Assembly: GCA_918797485.1 (NCBI GenBank)
Contig: CAKKNE010000004.1
Location: 1,240,001-1,304,000 of the forward strand
Reading direction: 5' to 3'
Source: Pelagomonas calceolata
Taxonomy: Eukaryota > Sar > Pelagophyceae > Pelagomonadales > Pelagomonadaceae
DNA: 64,000 nt
Under the pieces are notes generated by a model, which saw nothing but the letters and a program-made list of their open reading frames with translations, had not been told where the DNA came from and searched no databases. Shown here in pieces: positions 31,097-42,714 of this stretch. Within the stretch, counting starts at the first letter, position 1, and every line of letters begins with the position of its first letter. A program made the translations under genes and the position numbers.

Positions 31097-33064
31097 TCAC
31101 AGTTTAGTCAGGAGCTTCTCCCCGGCGCGGAACTCGGAATCGGCCACGGAGGACATCATCTTTTGGAACTCGTCACGCGACAGCTCCCCGTCCCCGGCGA
31201 CGTCATGGGACGCGATCCACTTTTGGACATCTGATGCGTCGACTTTCACGCCCAGACCCGCCGCGCAGGCCATGACGTCCGACGCGGTTATCTTACCGGT
31301 ATGCGACACGTCGAGCGCCGCGAACGCCGCGTCGACAAGTTGCGCAACTAAGTCACCTCTTGTAGCTAACAGAGCACACTTGAACTCGTCCTTCGTCACG
31401 ACGCCGTCGCCGGCCAGGTCCGCGTGGTCGAACGCCAATTCTAAGTCTACTCGCCTTAAACGGCCGTGAGCTAATCGCAGTACTTCATTTCTCCGTACTA
31501 AACCTGTCGAATCCGCGTCCAGCGCCTCAAACAACTGATCGGCCTCCTTCGCGAACGTAGACACTTTCGGGGTGGATACTACAGATCTGAGAGCCAAAGC
31601 TTGGACGCCGTCCAAGCGCGTTCGTCGCAGCCGCTCGAGCACATCATCTGGTAGCGCCGGCGCTTCTACCACAGAAGCCGCTTCATCCAGCCACGGGAAT
31701 GAGCGTAGAGCGTCCTTGGCGCGGATTCTCTTGGCTGGATCGCATCTAGCCAACGCCCGTGCCACGTCCTGCGCGGAACGACACCATCACGACAACTCTC
31801 TCACGAGACGCGTCGACTCTCATGCGGCCGCATCGACGCCGTCGAGGCGGTGCGGCTTCGTGGAGACGCCATCGTCTCCACCAGATCAAGTTCAAGGTCA
31901 TTTTCTGCTCTGAGTCACTCGCCCTCGCGGCTTTGTTCACGCGACTCCATTTCTTATCGCTAAAATCAATGAGAAACGGAACGTCACAAGAAGCCAGCGC
32001 CAAGTTCGTGTCCACCTCGATGTCGGACAGCGGGTGTTTCCCCGTCAAGAGGAGAGCTACTAAAACACCAGTGCTATACTCGTCCACACTACTGTCGTAG
32101 GGCTTATGTCTTAAAATCTCGGGAGCCGCATACACCTTCGTGCCGACGAAGGAGTCCATCAATTGTTCATAACCCTTTTTGGACTGGACTGCAGTAGCTT
32201 GGCCCTTCTCGAGGATCTTGCTGCAGCCTGTGCGGAACGACGCCGTCACGAGACCGCCGTGGCTCTCTCGCGAGACGCGTGGACTCTCATGCGACCACGA
32301 AGACGGCGTCGAGGCGGCGCGGCATCGCGTCGACGCCGTCACGGCGACCACGTCATGCGCGGAGCATCGTGGTCCCTCGACTCGGTCCGAACGGCCCCAA
32401 AATCGAAAATAAGACCACCCACCACCTGCTCTCCCGGAGACGACGCGCGTCGATGGCGTGAAGGCGCCGCAGCACCGCGGGACGCCGAGCCAGCACCGAA
32501 GTCCGCCACTTTAATGACAAAGCTCCGCCGGTCCCTCACGAGCACGTTGTCCGGCTTGATGTCGCGGTGGACCACGTTCCGGTCATGGAGATAAGCTACT
32601 GCCTTCAAAATCTGCCTCGTGGCCGACGCCGCGTGACCTTCGGTGAACGACAGGTGTTGGTGCCCCGTCCGCGACGGCGCGTGCGTCGCCCATCCTAATA
32701 AGTCGCCGCCCGTCGCTAACTCTTCTACGAGTAACACGGACGTGGGCCGGTCATACACGTCCCGCAGCTGCAAGATGTTCTCGTGCCGGCCGTACTCTCT
32801 TAGTATAGTAATTTCCGTCCGTAACGACTCGAGGAGCTTCTCGTCGCCGCCCGTGCGTCGTCGCTTGGCGATGATCTTCAGAGCGTACGTGTCTCTTGAT
32901 TGTTTGTCCTCTATGAGAACTACTCGGCCAAACGATCCTTGCCCTAGGAACCGTTCCTCCGTCAGGCCCGAGACTTTCCTCGCGTATTTCTCTTGGAAAG
33001 GTGTCGTGGAGCACAAGCTTGGATCTAGTCGCGCCGTGCTCAGGTTGGACTGGAGGCAGCCCAT
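31097..33064 (-). CDS. Calcium-dependent protein kinase (CDPK)
   Basis: Exons are 33064-32497, 32227-31923 and 31768-31097, giving 514 residues. The start MGCLQS fits N-myristoylation plus palmitoylation, so membrane attachment is likely. Kinase motifs are LGQGSFGRVV (Gly loop), ALKII (Lys), HRDIKPDN (catalytic loop), DFG and AAPEIL. A junction segment is followed by four EF-hand regions (DADSTGLVRRNEV, DLAGDGVVTKDEF, DVSHTGKITASDV, DVAGDGELSRDEF), the canonical CDPK order. Calcium binding to the EF-hands would relieve autoinhibition. The second intron needs a GC donor. Confidence 0.93.
31769..31922 (-). mobile_element. Introner intron, family B, GC donor
   Basis: 154 bp, GCGAGTGACTCAGAGCAG...CCGCGCAG. 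Frame and kinase alignment (NKAARDVARALARCDP) require the GC start. Confidence 0.85.
32228..32496 (-). mobile_element. Chimeric introner intron, families C then B
   Basis: 269 bp. The 5' half matches family C (GGCGCCTTCACGCCATCGAC, then GGTGGGTGGTC). The 3' half matches family B (CATGAGAGTCCACGCGTCTC, then a CGCACAG end). The join restores DFGCSKILEKG. Confidence 0.83.
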
Positions 33065-33402
33065 CGTGTGCGATAGGTGGGCTGCCCTCCGCTGCCGCGC
33101 CGGAGCCGCAGCGATGGAGGGGGCCGGGGGCTTTGCGAAACGGGTTCGTGCGTGCAGCCTCGGGCAACTCAGCCGCAAGGCAGGGGTCTCCGGGCGAGGA
33201 GCAAGCTTTAGCTAGCGGCATGTAAGGCACTAGCAACCTCGGCAGCAAAGCCAAAAAACGCCTGTTATAGAGCGCGCAGCAAGCTGTATAACAAGGCAAG
33301 TTTATAATTCGTGCTATCATCCAGCCCTGCGTTGAATAACCCACGTCTTCTGCATCAATAAGTGCAGATTCAGCAATACGCCATCGGCGCGCGACGGCAG
33401 CG
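33065..33402. other. Divergent 5' gap (CDPK / ALG7)
   Basis: This 338-bp gap has the dyad at its centre (33211-33234), followed by GCCAAAAAACGCC. There is no other feature. Confidence 0.55.
33211..33234 (+). promoter_or_regulatory. Recurrent intergenic dyad motif, copy 4
   Basis: GCTAGCG, GCATGTAAGG, CACTAGC, a consensus-like copy. It lies 147 bp from the CDPK start and 169 bp from the ALG7 start. Confidence 0.7.
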
Positions 33403-34885
33403 ATGAGCCGCGTTGATGAAGACGCCAAGAAGTGGCGTAGAGATGTGGGCCTCAACTCGCTCTTCTCGAACACAAGACCAGCAATACCTAGAATACTAGC
33501 ATTACTACCCCTCGCCGCATCATTAACGGCACTATCAATATGCCTCCCTCCTGACCTGCGACCGTTGGCACTAAGAAGCTGCGGCATTGGATTGGGGGCC
33601 TACCTCACGACTGTGCACCTCGTGCCGGTCATCTCGAAGAAAATTCCGCGAAGCAAATTCGGGTGCGATTTACTCAAGCGGCCACCAAGGCTACAAATTG
33701 ACAATAAAGATAAAACCATACCGGAGTCCCTCGGGCTGGTGAGCGGTGTGGTCTTCGTCCTCGCTCTCGTGATCTCGGACGCGATTGAAGCTGATCACGT
33801 CGTCGACGCCCATACACTAGCTGCGGCCACTTTGGCCATAGCCTTAGCAATCCTACTGGGCTTCGCGGACGACATCCTCGACTTAGAATGGAGATATAAA
33901 TACGCGCTACCGCCGCTCATGGCGCTACCGCTACTGGCCGCGTATAGTGGCGGGACCGTCATACGACCGCCCGTACTGGTACGGAGGTATCTGACGGAAA
34001 CGAAGCTGGGCGACGTCGCTGATTATCTCCTAAAGTTGGTCGGCGGGTCGGTCGTGCCCGAAGCGATGGGATTAGTGGACCTGGGACGGGCCTACCAGGT
34101 CAGTGACTCGGAGCAGAAAATGAACTTGAACTTGACGTGGTCGCGTCGATGGCGTCGATGCGGTGCCGCGTCGCGTCGACGTCGTCGACGTGGCCGTCAG
34201 AGAGTCTACGCGCTGCGTGAGGGAGCCGCGACAGTTTCGCGACGGAGTCCATTCCACACAGATCTACATGGTGCTACTGGTCGTCTTCTGCACGAACGCC
34301 GTGAACATCTACGCCGGCGTCAACGGCCTCGAGTGCGGCCAGGTCTACGTCATTGCCTGTGCCATCCTGGCGATGGCGGCCATAGAATTACAACACGATC
34401 GCTCGGAGAACTACACGCTGTCCATCGTCTTCCTGCCCCCCTTCATCGCCACGACCCTAGCTCTGCTGCGGAGCAACTGGTACCCGGCGCGAGTTTTCGT
34501 CGGAGATACCTTTACGAACTACGCGGGGATGGCGCTGGCGGTCGTGGCCATACTGGGCCATTTCCCCGTCATGCTCCTGTTGCTGATGGCGCCGCAACTC
34601 ATAAACTTTCTCGTGTCCATCCCGCAGTTATTCAAGCTGAGGCCGTGTCCTAGACACCGCTTACCGACGTACGACGAACGCACTGGACTACTACGGTGTT
34701 CGTACGTCAACGATAGAGTGAAGATTACTGAAAATGATGGCATGAACCTGACGCTCATCAACGTGGTGTTACGCTTAAAACCGATGACGGAGCCGGCTTT
34801 GGCTGCGACGCTGTTGGTGCTCCAGGCGTTGTGCTGCGCTCTGGCGCTGTTTTTGAGATTTGGGTGGGCGGGGGGGATCTACTAG
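33403..34885 (+). CDS. ALG7: UDP-GlcNAc:dolichyl-phosphate GlcNAc-1-phosphotransferase
   Basis: Exons are 33403-34098 and 34262-34885, giving 439 residues. This multi-pass ER protein makes GlcNAc-PP-dolichol, the first step of N-glycan precursor assembly and the tunicamycin target. Family motifs are IPESLGLVSG, LGFADDILDLEWRYK (the metal-binding Asp pair) and TNAVNIYAGVNGLECGQ, plus about ten hydrophobic segments. The introner sits between helices and is removed to give RAYQIYMVLLVV. It is divergent from the CDPK. Confidence 0.94.
34099..34261 (+). mobile_element. Introner intron, family B
   Basis: 163 bp. CAG is followed by the donor GTCAGTGACTCGGAGCAG, and the intron ends CCACACAG. Two GTCGATGGCGTCG-like cores lie inside. 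Confidence 0.9.
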
Positions 34886-35173
34886 GTCGGCGCGGCGATG
34901 GCGTCACCCTCACGCCGTCGGCGCGTGGCTTCACCCTAGGAATACTCTAAATATTAATTGTGGTTAACACAGGGTATCGCGGTAGTAGTGTCTAGTACGC
35001 GCGCGGGAGAGCAGCTCGTCGCCCGACGGCCGGCCGGTAAAGGGCCGTCCGTCGGGCACAGCGGCGGCGAGACACGGTCGGTAAAGGACGGTGTCGCCGC
35101 GTCGTCGGTACGCGACGGGCTTCCACGCCGTGCGTACCGACGGTAGCCGCGGGAGGCTACGTCGTCGGGAGGG
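34886..35173. other. Convergent 3' gap with introner core and hairpins
   Basis: It begins with an introner-like inverted core (GCGGCGATGGCGTC / CACGCCGTCGGCG, 34895-34925). Four strong hairpins follow from 35021 to 35160. Confidence 0.6.
35021..35160. other. Cluster of four consecutive hairpins
   Basis: Stems are 35021-35056 (GCCCGACGG...CCGTCGGGC), 35061-35100 (GCGGCGA...TCGCCGC), 35103-35142 (CGTCGGTACGC...GCGTACCGACG) and 35143-35160 (GTAGCC...GGCTAC). The first two loops both contain GGTAAAGG. The cluster lies between two convergent stops, so it may act in transcript 3' ends or be a small RNA. Confidence 0.55.
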
Positions 35174-38100
35174 CTAGCGCCCTATCACGCGCATCCCGTC
35201 GCCCGTCACGCGCAGGTACATGTCCGGCGCCAGGTACTGTTGTCTAACCTGCTCCGGCCAGGCCACGTATTCAAAAGTTGATAAAATAGCGTTGGTGTCC
35301 AGCCTCCTGCGACCGTACTCGACCCATCTTCTTTTAAGCGCGCCGGCGCGCATCGCATGAATCAAAGCCAGGCGCACGCCTTTCCCCGTTAAAGCAGCCC
35401 CGAGCTGCTGGTCCTCGATCCAGTCGCTCCCGGCCACGTCGGAAACAATCGAAAGGAACACGCGCGCCGGTTCTTCGTCTTCGAGTCGTTGCGAGGGATC
35501 GACCGCGTTCACAACCGTAGGTGGCAATGGCGGCGGCGCCCGTTCCACACAAGTGACATCCATGGCCTTACTCTTGCCGTTGAACTGTACCGCACTATAC
35601 TCAACTAAGTCGCCCTCGCCGATACTATCCTTAACATCAGAGGCGTGACAAAAAATCTCCTGCCCGTCCGAACCCTTGAGGAAGCCCATCTTCCTCGTCG
35701 CATCGTACCAGAGACACGTGCCTCGGACCCGCTCTACGACGGGAGGCGGCGGCCCGCTGATTCTGACGACGTCTTGAGCTTTGGGCCGGCCCTTGAAGTC
35801 GAGCACACGGAACTCGACGAGGTCCCCCTCGCCCAGAACTTCTTTGACGTCCGACAGGTGCACGAAAATATCGCGCCCTTCGGACTGGACGAAGCCGTGC
35901 TTTTTGCTGGCCTCGAACCTGTGTGGACATCAAATTTCGGGCGCCCCACGCCATCGACGCGATGCTATCTCCGTAGCTGCTGCGTCTGCTCGATGGCGTG
36001 CAGTTTTCAGGCCATCGACGCGACGTCGTCCCCGTGACCGCGTCGGCTCGGATAACCTAACTCATTGGTTGATTTCCACACGGCCTCGAACCACAGGACG
36101 GTGCCGCGCTGGCGCGGCGCCGGCGCGCGGTCGCGGCCGCGCGCGGGCGCCGATTCGCCATTGCGGCCGCGCGGCGCCGGACTCGTCGTGGGCGCCTCGC
36201 CCAATCGGCCCGCTCGCAGCTGGGCAGCTTTCGCGAGCAGCGCGTCCGTCCGCGACGCGGCCGCTTCGACGGGCGCCGCTTCGACGGGCGGCGGCGCCTT
36301 AGCTTTGTATTTCTTGCGGAAGGCGGCCTTGGCCTTCTCGTCGTCGCCTGCGTGGCACGGACGCCGTCACACGAGACGCGTGGACTCTCGTGTGATGATG
36401 AAGACGCCATCGACGCGAAGTGACATCGCGAGGACGCCATCGCCGCGACCACGTCAAGTTCAAGTTCAGTGACGACGCCGAGTCCGCACCGAGGAGATCC
36501 GTCAGATCATCATCTTGCAACAGAGCAAAACAATCTAACCCAACGTCGTTGTCGACGAAGCGCTGCCTTTGCGCCTTCGAGCAGAAGGGCAGCGCCTTGA
36601 GCAGGGGGTCGCTCCGCACCATCTGCGGGACAGGTGGTGGTGAGGGTTCGAGGTTCGGCCGCGTCCAGTCCGGGTGGAGCTCCTTGAGCAGCGTCTTCCT
36701 TTCTAGATTTGTCGCTTTCTTGGGAATCCTGAACCCGATCAACGCGGCCTGCCTCGTCCGTTCGCCGTGGGACATGGCGAGCCACGCTTCCCTCTTTTCG
36801 GCGTGCGTGACGCCGTGCCTCTCGGAGTACTGGGAGTCGCGCCAGCGCTGGTAGGGGTTCCTACTACCTTTCGGGGGTGGGGGTGGGGCCGGCGCCTCCA
36901 CGACGCCGTTCTCTTCTTTCACATAGTGCGCGATGGGGCCTCTCGTATTTGTGGTTCTTTCATAAGTCACGCGCAGGCCCTCCGACAAGGCCAGACCCGC
37001 GTCGCCGCGCGTCATGTAAAAGATGTCTTCGTTCCCGTCGTCTTGCGTGATGAGGCCGCAGGTGTACTTGTTCGCGACGCCTGCGTGGCACGGACGCCGT
37101 CGCGAATACGCGTAGACTCTCACGCGATCATGAAGACGCCATCGCCGCGACCACTTCACGTTGAAGTTCAGTGAAGACGCTGAGTCAGCACCGGGCTTCC
37201 TGTATTTATACGGCCCCTTCTGCTCTCGATGTTCGCACGTCTTTATCGAACCACTCAACCTTCGTCGACAGGAGGCATCCGTCCGCTGGTTGCGCGCGCA
37301 GTCCTCGGAGGACCAGCGGTCCTTTTTCACCAAAGGCTTGGCGTATACCTTCTTCCCTAGTGAAGGAGCGGGGCAAGGCGCGGGGAACGGCGCCGCGGCC
37401 ACGTTTAGTAAAGATTCTTCATCAGCTAACCGTCTAGCCCTGTCTTCCGATGACTCAACCCCAAAGATGCGATCCAGCCTCTGAACTAACGATGGCTGCG
37501 GTGCCAACGATTCACCAATCACAGACCAGGCGTCGCACAAGCGACAGCACGCCGCGACGGAGTGGTCATCGAGGACACCGTGGGGTACTGGGTTCAGACT
37601 AACACCGAACACCGTCAAGGCTTTGAGCAACCATTCCAGCGACGGCAACAGCGTACAACTCTCCGCGCGGACGCCGCCCCCGGAAAGATCGAGCATCGAC
37701 GCCGCGACGCCGAGCTGCTGGTCATTTACTAAATTAAGTGATGTTCTGACCGTAGTATGGTGGGGCATCAAACACTCGCCCCTTCGATCGGACCACGGAC
37801 TGCACATGTACCTCGGTTGGGCCACTTGGACCTGGAGCTCGTGTTTGCCCAACGCCTGGTCTTGGTCGCGCCACAGTTCGATCCGATCTCCCCGTCGTCC
37901 CGACGCCAACGCGGACACGATTTGCGCTCCTAACGGTAAAGTTTCGAAGAGACCCTTCTCAGGTGATGAGGGGAACACGATGGCTTGCTTCCCCGACAGC
38001 ACCTGGACCGAGACGTCTCCAATCGTTAGTCCTAACAGAGCTTCCAACCGGGCGTGGTCGAAGGTCGTGCCGCCCGCGTTCACGACGGCCTGCGGGAACG

Positions 38101-41100
38101 ATACCATCACGACAACTCTCTCACGAGGCGCATGGGCTCTCTTGCGGCCGCATCGACGGCGTCGAAGCGATGCAGCGTCGCCGCGACGCCATCGACGCGA
38201 CCGCGTCAAGTTCAACTTCAATGAAGACGCTGAGTCACTCGCCTTGCTGTTGTAGTCGGCGAAGGACACGCCGAACGCCGTGCACACGTCCAACAAACTC
38301 TTGAGGTCCTTCTTTTCGTCCTTGGATAATGTTTTCTTTTTTATGACGACGTAGTCCTCCCTCGCGACGCACGTCGCGCCGTGCTGCAGTAACCTTAGGA
38401 TTAAGTCACTAGCGGCTTCTCGGCCCGACGGCGTCGCGAGCAACACCAACCCGTCGGCGTGCACCGCGTAACACAGATCCGCCCCATTACGTTGTGCTAC
38501 TAACCTCCGTTCAAAGCCCGGAGAACAGTCCCGCACGAGATCGTTCCTCGTCTTCTGATATAAGTCAACAGTCAAGACAACCCCATTGACGTCATGCTTT
38601 CCATCGAGCGCCTCCATGGCCTCCAACGGGTTGCCCATTCTCACTTTCGCCGTCCGGCGCGTGCCTGCGTCGACCGACGGCGTCGCGACCACGTTAAAGT
38701 TCAATGACGACGCCGAGTCGGCACCCGTCTTGTCCGTGATGAGCTCGACGTTTTCCACGCTCCCGAACTGCTCGAAATGTGTCTTCAGTTCCGGAGCCTT
38801 CATTCTCTTGCTGACACCACCGACGAACAACTCGTCGCTGTGGGATGAGGGAGTCCACGACAGCAGCGCGGTGTAGACGTGCCGCTCGCCACTTATGAAG
38901 GCGTACTCGACCGAGGGCGGAAACAGCGTCGCGATGTGGTCCTTCAACAGCGAAGGGCCCGTCAAGCCCACGCGATGGATGTGCGTCTTATGCTTGACGT
39001 CGTAGAGCTGGAAGAGGCCGTTCGGGGCCGTGGTCCAGGTCAACAACAATCTTAATCTGTTGAGTCTAGCTTCGTCTTGCAGGGGGTCCTCACTTTGTAA
39101 TAACGAAGTAGTCTGGTCATGCTTCGATCGCGTGTCTCTGTCCATCGCCTCGAGGGCTCGCCTATATAAATTGGACGAGGCCGAGCAGAGCTGGCGCATG
39201 CGAGCTTCCACGACCTGTGTGGCACGGACGCCGTCGCCGCGACCCCGACACGTTGAAGTTCAATGAAGACGCCGAGTCACGGACGTTGTGCTTACTGCAG
39301 AATTCTTTTTTAGACGAAGCCGTGACGAGTTTCGCGTAGGCCCTACTCAAACGTAGTAGCGCTATCGGTTCCGACTGCATACCACTGTCCCACCTATAGC
39401 GACTGACGAAACTCCGAGACGCGATCTCGTTATATTCCTGTGGATCTTGGTGGATCAAGGGCGACGCGATGCGCCAGGGGCTTCGAGGTTGCGACAGCGT
39501 CGCTGCTAATGCGCACCCATCGATCAACATCCCACTCTGCGCTGAGAGACCAACTAATCTCCCCAAATGTAGGTCCACGCCTAATTGAGCCACGAACGCG
39601 CCCATGTTCGTGACATCAGCCTCATCACAGTTGCTTGAAGTGATCAGAGCGGAGGAATGCAGCTCGTGGTACGATCGAAGTACACTATCAATAGATGGAG
39701 GCTCGACCGTCTCCGACAGCATCGAGGCAGCAGTTAAGTCCGTCTCGAGCGTCATGAGATCCAACACGACCTTGTCCAGCGGTTGGCGGTGGATTTCCGA
39801 CGTCGTGAACGCGTTCATGCGCAGGTAGCGGTCCCGCCCGTACAAGCGATAGACCGATCCCGGTCGCACTCGACCGGTTCGTCCCGCTCTCTGGACGGCA
39901 GAACTCTGGGAGATCCAGACCTGGTCTAGCATGCTTCTATGAGTCGCGGCGTTGTACGTGAGCTCCTTCGCCGTACCTGGGTGGGAATAATGCTGTCACG
40001 AAACCGCCGCGGCTCCAGCACGAGACGCGTCGACGGCGTCGACTCTCATGCGGCCACATCGACGGCGTCGAGGCGACGTGGTCTCATGAAGACGCCAACG
40101 CCGCGACCGCGTCGTGGCATCGCGTCGAAGCCAACGCCTCCACCGGATCAAGTTCAAGTTTCAGTAAAACGCCGCGTCGGCACCGAGGTCGATGACGTGG
40201 TCGCAGTCCGGGATCGTCACGCCGCTCTCCGCCGCATTTGTAGCTAAGATAACCCTAACTGATTCCGTCTTCTGGAAGACACTTAATTGCTCGTCAAATG
40301 GGACCTCCGAATGGATCGGCGTACAAATAAAGCCCGGTAGTTGTTCTATTTTATCGGTCAAGTCGAGGATGTCGGCTAAACCAGGTACGAATACCAAGAT
40401 CGACGAACCAGGAGTGCCTACTGAACGCACGATGGCTTTGACCAGCGGGTGCTGCGCCGAGGCATGTGGGGGTCTCTCGCCAGTGTGTAGGACTAATCTT
40501 TGAGCATTACTATGCAAGTTCTCCGGCAGTCGTAAACTATCCACAACGTCGTCAGCATAAAACTCGGTCACTGGATAACGTCGAGCCCCGACGTGTAACG
40601 AGCTCGTTCGAGGATCGACGCCGAAGTACGACGCATATAAATCAACACAGACGGTGGCCGACATTAATACGACCCTAATCGTAGGGTGCTCCTGGACCAA
40701 CCTTCGTAATAACAAACAGAGTATCTCCGTATCTACCGATCTCTCATGAACCTCATCAACAATAATGTGCGTGTGCGTCTTCAGGGCTTGCGGGTGGGCT
40801 GCCACCAATCTCACTAAATATCCAGTGGAGCAGAACCAGAGCCGCGTCTTTCTCGATTCGTCTCGCTCCCCAAACCCGAGTCGCAACCCGACCTCCTCCC
40901 CCAAAGACTGGCGGACCCGATCGCACAACGCCCGCGCCGCGATGCGTCGCGGTTGGGAGACGAACATCTTGGCCTTTGAGTCGTTTTCCAAGAGCATGAG
41001 AGGTAATCTCGAACTTTTCCCGCAACCGGTCTCTCCACACACAATCGTGACCCGGTTTCGTGCGATCGTATCCAGGATCTCCAACCGGTGGGCGTCGATG

Positions 41101-42443
41101 GGGAGCTGGGCGGGCACGTTCGCGAGGGCCTTCCTTAAACCAGGAGGCGTCGTCGGCGTCGTCTGTGGGGAGAGGCCCGGCGGTGGTGCTGCGCGCCCTC
41201 TCAATTTGCGACATAAAGCATGAAAACCGGGACCATGATACAAATTCCTAGGACCGTCGGCTCTGACACCGGCCCCTAGATGGCGGAACAGCCCGGACTC
41301 GCACAGAACTCTCTGATACCTATACGCCGCCACGACATCGCTCCACAGTGGAGGCGTTTTACTACCAATCGCATCCAAGTCGTCGGGCGTCGATTGCAGC
41401 ATGCCTCCCAGGGCCCTTGCTGATATATCGTCGAGACATGACTGGAGCTGCTCCCTCATGTTCGATAGGATGGGCTGGAGCACGCGGTCGCCGCCCGGTG
41501 CGGCTACGAGACACCTCACCTCGTCGACGATCGCGTCGATGGCGTCCGGGGACGGTCGCGGCGTTATTGTTGACGAGGGTACGAGCGGAGGCGCGCCGCT
41601 TTCTCCAGATGAGGGCTGATCGAGGGGCCACTCTTCTAACGATTGTAGATCATATAAAGCTCTCGAAAACAATACGGGAGCGCGGTCCGGGCACCTGTAG
41701 TCGGTCGCAAAAAATTCTAAAAGTTTTTCTGGCGACTTCGGCACGTCCAGTGCTAAATGACTAGTGTAGTCGTTGCCCAAAGCTAGGCAGAATTCCACGA
41801 AGAGCGCCTCCGACAGATTTAGCGAGGAGGCGACGCCTGCACGCGTCCAGACGGGGACCTGCGCTTCTCCTATTCTAGCGGCGTGCTCGAGCTCCACATA
41901 TCTCACGTCCCGAAAAACTAAAAAGTCCGAGTCGTTGCCTACAATCAGGGCTTTCCGGCGGCAGGCGTCGATGGCTATGCGCTGGTCCGCTTCTTCGGAA
42001 CACTGAAGCAGCGTCAGTTTTCGCCGCTTGGGGGCGTCCAATCGACGTAAACAAGCTTCAAACACTCTTGAAGCTAACGCCGGTCGGGGCAGGTCGCCGG
42101 CCGGCCTTCGAACCTCCTGGGACCCGTCGGCGTAGCGTTCCAACGTAGACCACTCGTCTCGGCGCTTGGCTAATCGATCTTCGGAGGTGTGCGTCTTCAT
42201 CCTTCGCTGGTCGCCATCTAAGTAGACCACGACCCGGAAGTCTCTGTTTAACAATCGCTCGAGGAACTGCGTCGTCGCGGCATCTAGTGCACCTAAATCT
42301 CCGCCGTATTCGCATTTCTGGTCTCGCAGCGCGTGCGCGCATAACCCGCTTCCATCTATCAGTAGTGTCGTGTCCGCATCGATCGTTTCTAAGGTCGAGC
42401 CGCCGCGCTTTCGTGCCAGGGTCGCGAGGCCGCGGACGCCCAT
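35174..42443 (-). CDS. Asteroid-type nuclease / DEAH helicase / RRM / cold-shock fusion
   Basis: Eight exons: 42443-40184, 39976-39285, 39214-38725, 38664-38243, 38089-37192, 37080-36490, 36347-36092 and 35918-35174, giving 2117 residues. Residues 1-270 look like an Asteroid/XPG-type PIN domain (MGVRGLATLARK, TTLLIDGSGL, CEYGGDL, acidic SEEADQ and GNDSDF). Residues 430-1100 are a DEAH-type helicase: GETGCGKSS, DEVH, SAT, ATNAAESGVTIPDCDHVIDLG and QRAGRTGR. An RRM follows (ELFVGGVSKRMK...TRRTAKVRM). Three cold-shock-like OB folds lie toward the C-terminus; the last two are GTVLWFEASKKHGF and GTCLWYDATRKMGF. This is probably an RNA-processing enzyme. All seven introns are introners, and three have no in-frame stop. 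Confidence 0.85.
35919..36091 (-). mobile_element. Introner intron, family A, perfect TSD
   Basis: The element is 35919-36083 (165 bp), with target repeat CCTCGAAC at 35911-35918 and 36084-36091. On minus, the GT of GTTCGAGG is the donor. The join completes a cold-shock domain (GTVLWFEASKKHGF). Confidence 0.94.
36348..36489 (-). mobile_element. Introner intron, family B
   Basis: 142 bp, GTGCGGACTCGGCG...CCACGCAG. The join gives DLLGDDEKAKAAF. Confidence 0.88.
37081..37191 (-). mobile_element. Introner intron, family B, frame-neutral
   Basis: 111 bp (37 codons, no stop), GTGCTGACTCAGCG...CCACGCAG. The join gives KYRKPGVANKYTCG. Confidence 0.87.
38090..38242 (-). mobile_element. Introner intron, family B, GC donor, frame-neutral
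   Basis: 153 bp (51 codons, no stop), GCGAGTGACTCAGCG...CCCGCAG. Phase requires GC at the 5' end: AAG then GCGAGT. Confidence 0.82.
38665..38724 (-). mobile_element. Mini-introner, family B, 60 bp, frame-neutral
   Basis: GTGCCGACTCGGCGTCGTC...GTCGACGCAG. It sits inside the RRM; removal gives ITDKTGTRRTAKVRM. It is 20 codons without a stop. Confidence 0.83.
39215..39284 (-). mobile_element. Mini-introner, family B, 70 bp
   Basis: GTCCGTGACTCGGCG...GCCACACAG. Flanks GTCCGTGA and GTCGTGGA may be a decayed duplication. The join gives SKHNVVEARMRQL. Confidence 0.85.
39977..40183 (-). mobile_element. Introner intron, family B, 207 bp
   Basis: GTGCCGACGCGGCG...CCACCCAG, with three GTCGACGC-type cores. 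The join gives HVIDLGTAKELTYN within the helicase. Confidence 0.88.
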
Positions 42444-42714
42444 CGCTTCCTGTCTCTGGCTGCCTCGCTGGCTGCGGAGAGCTGCGGAGAGCTGTGCTGG
42501 TGTTGGGTGTGCCGCTAGGTTTGCAGCAGAGCAGAGATGTCACCGATGCAAATGAGCACAGCACAATTTCGGCGCGCAGACTGCGACGCTCTTTAGGTCG
42601 CGCCAAGCTGCTCTGCTCGACAGGCTCCGGCTCCGCGATTCGGCTGGAGCTAGCGGCCTGTAAGACACTAGCAAACAGATATATATATCTCGATACTTCT
42701 AGTACAAACAATCC
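42444..42714. other. 5' gap of the nuclease-helicase gene
   Basis: It carries the dyad at 42649-42672 and a short direct repeat of GCTGCGGAGA near 42474-42492. No gene is seen. Confidence 0.45.
42649..42672 (+). promoter_or_regulatory. Recurrent intergenic dyad motif, copy 5
   Basis: GCTAGCG, GCCTGTAAGA, CACTAGC, then AAACAG. It lies 206 bp upstream of the nuclease-helicase start. Confidence 0.7.

Noticed and set aside
36299-39211. A single 970-codon open frame on minus as one exon
   Set aside because: It reads through five introners, which show up as repeated DSASSLNFN-like peptides. Removing them restores RRM and cold-shock sequences and consistent phases.
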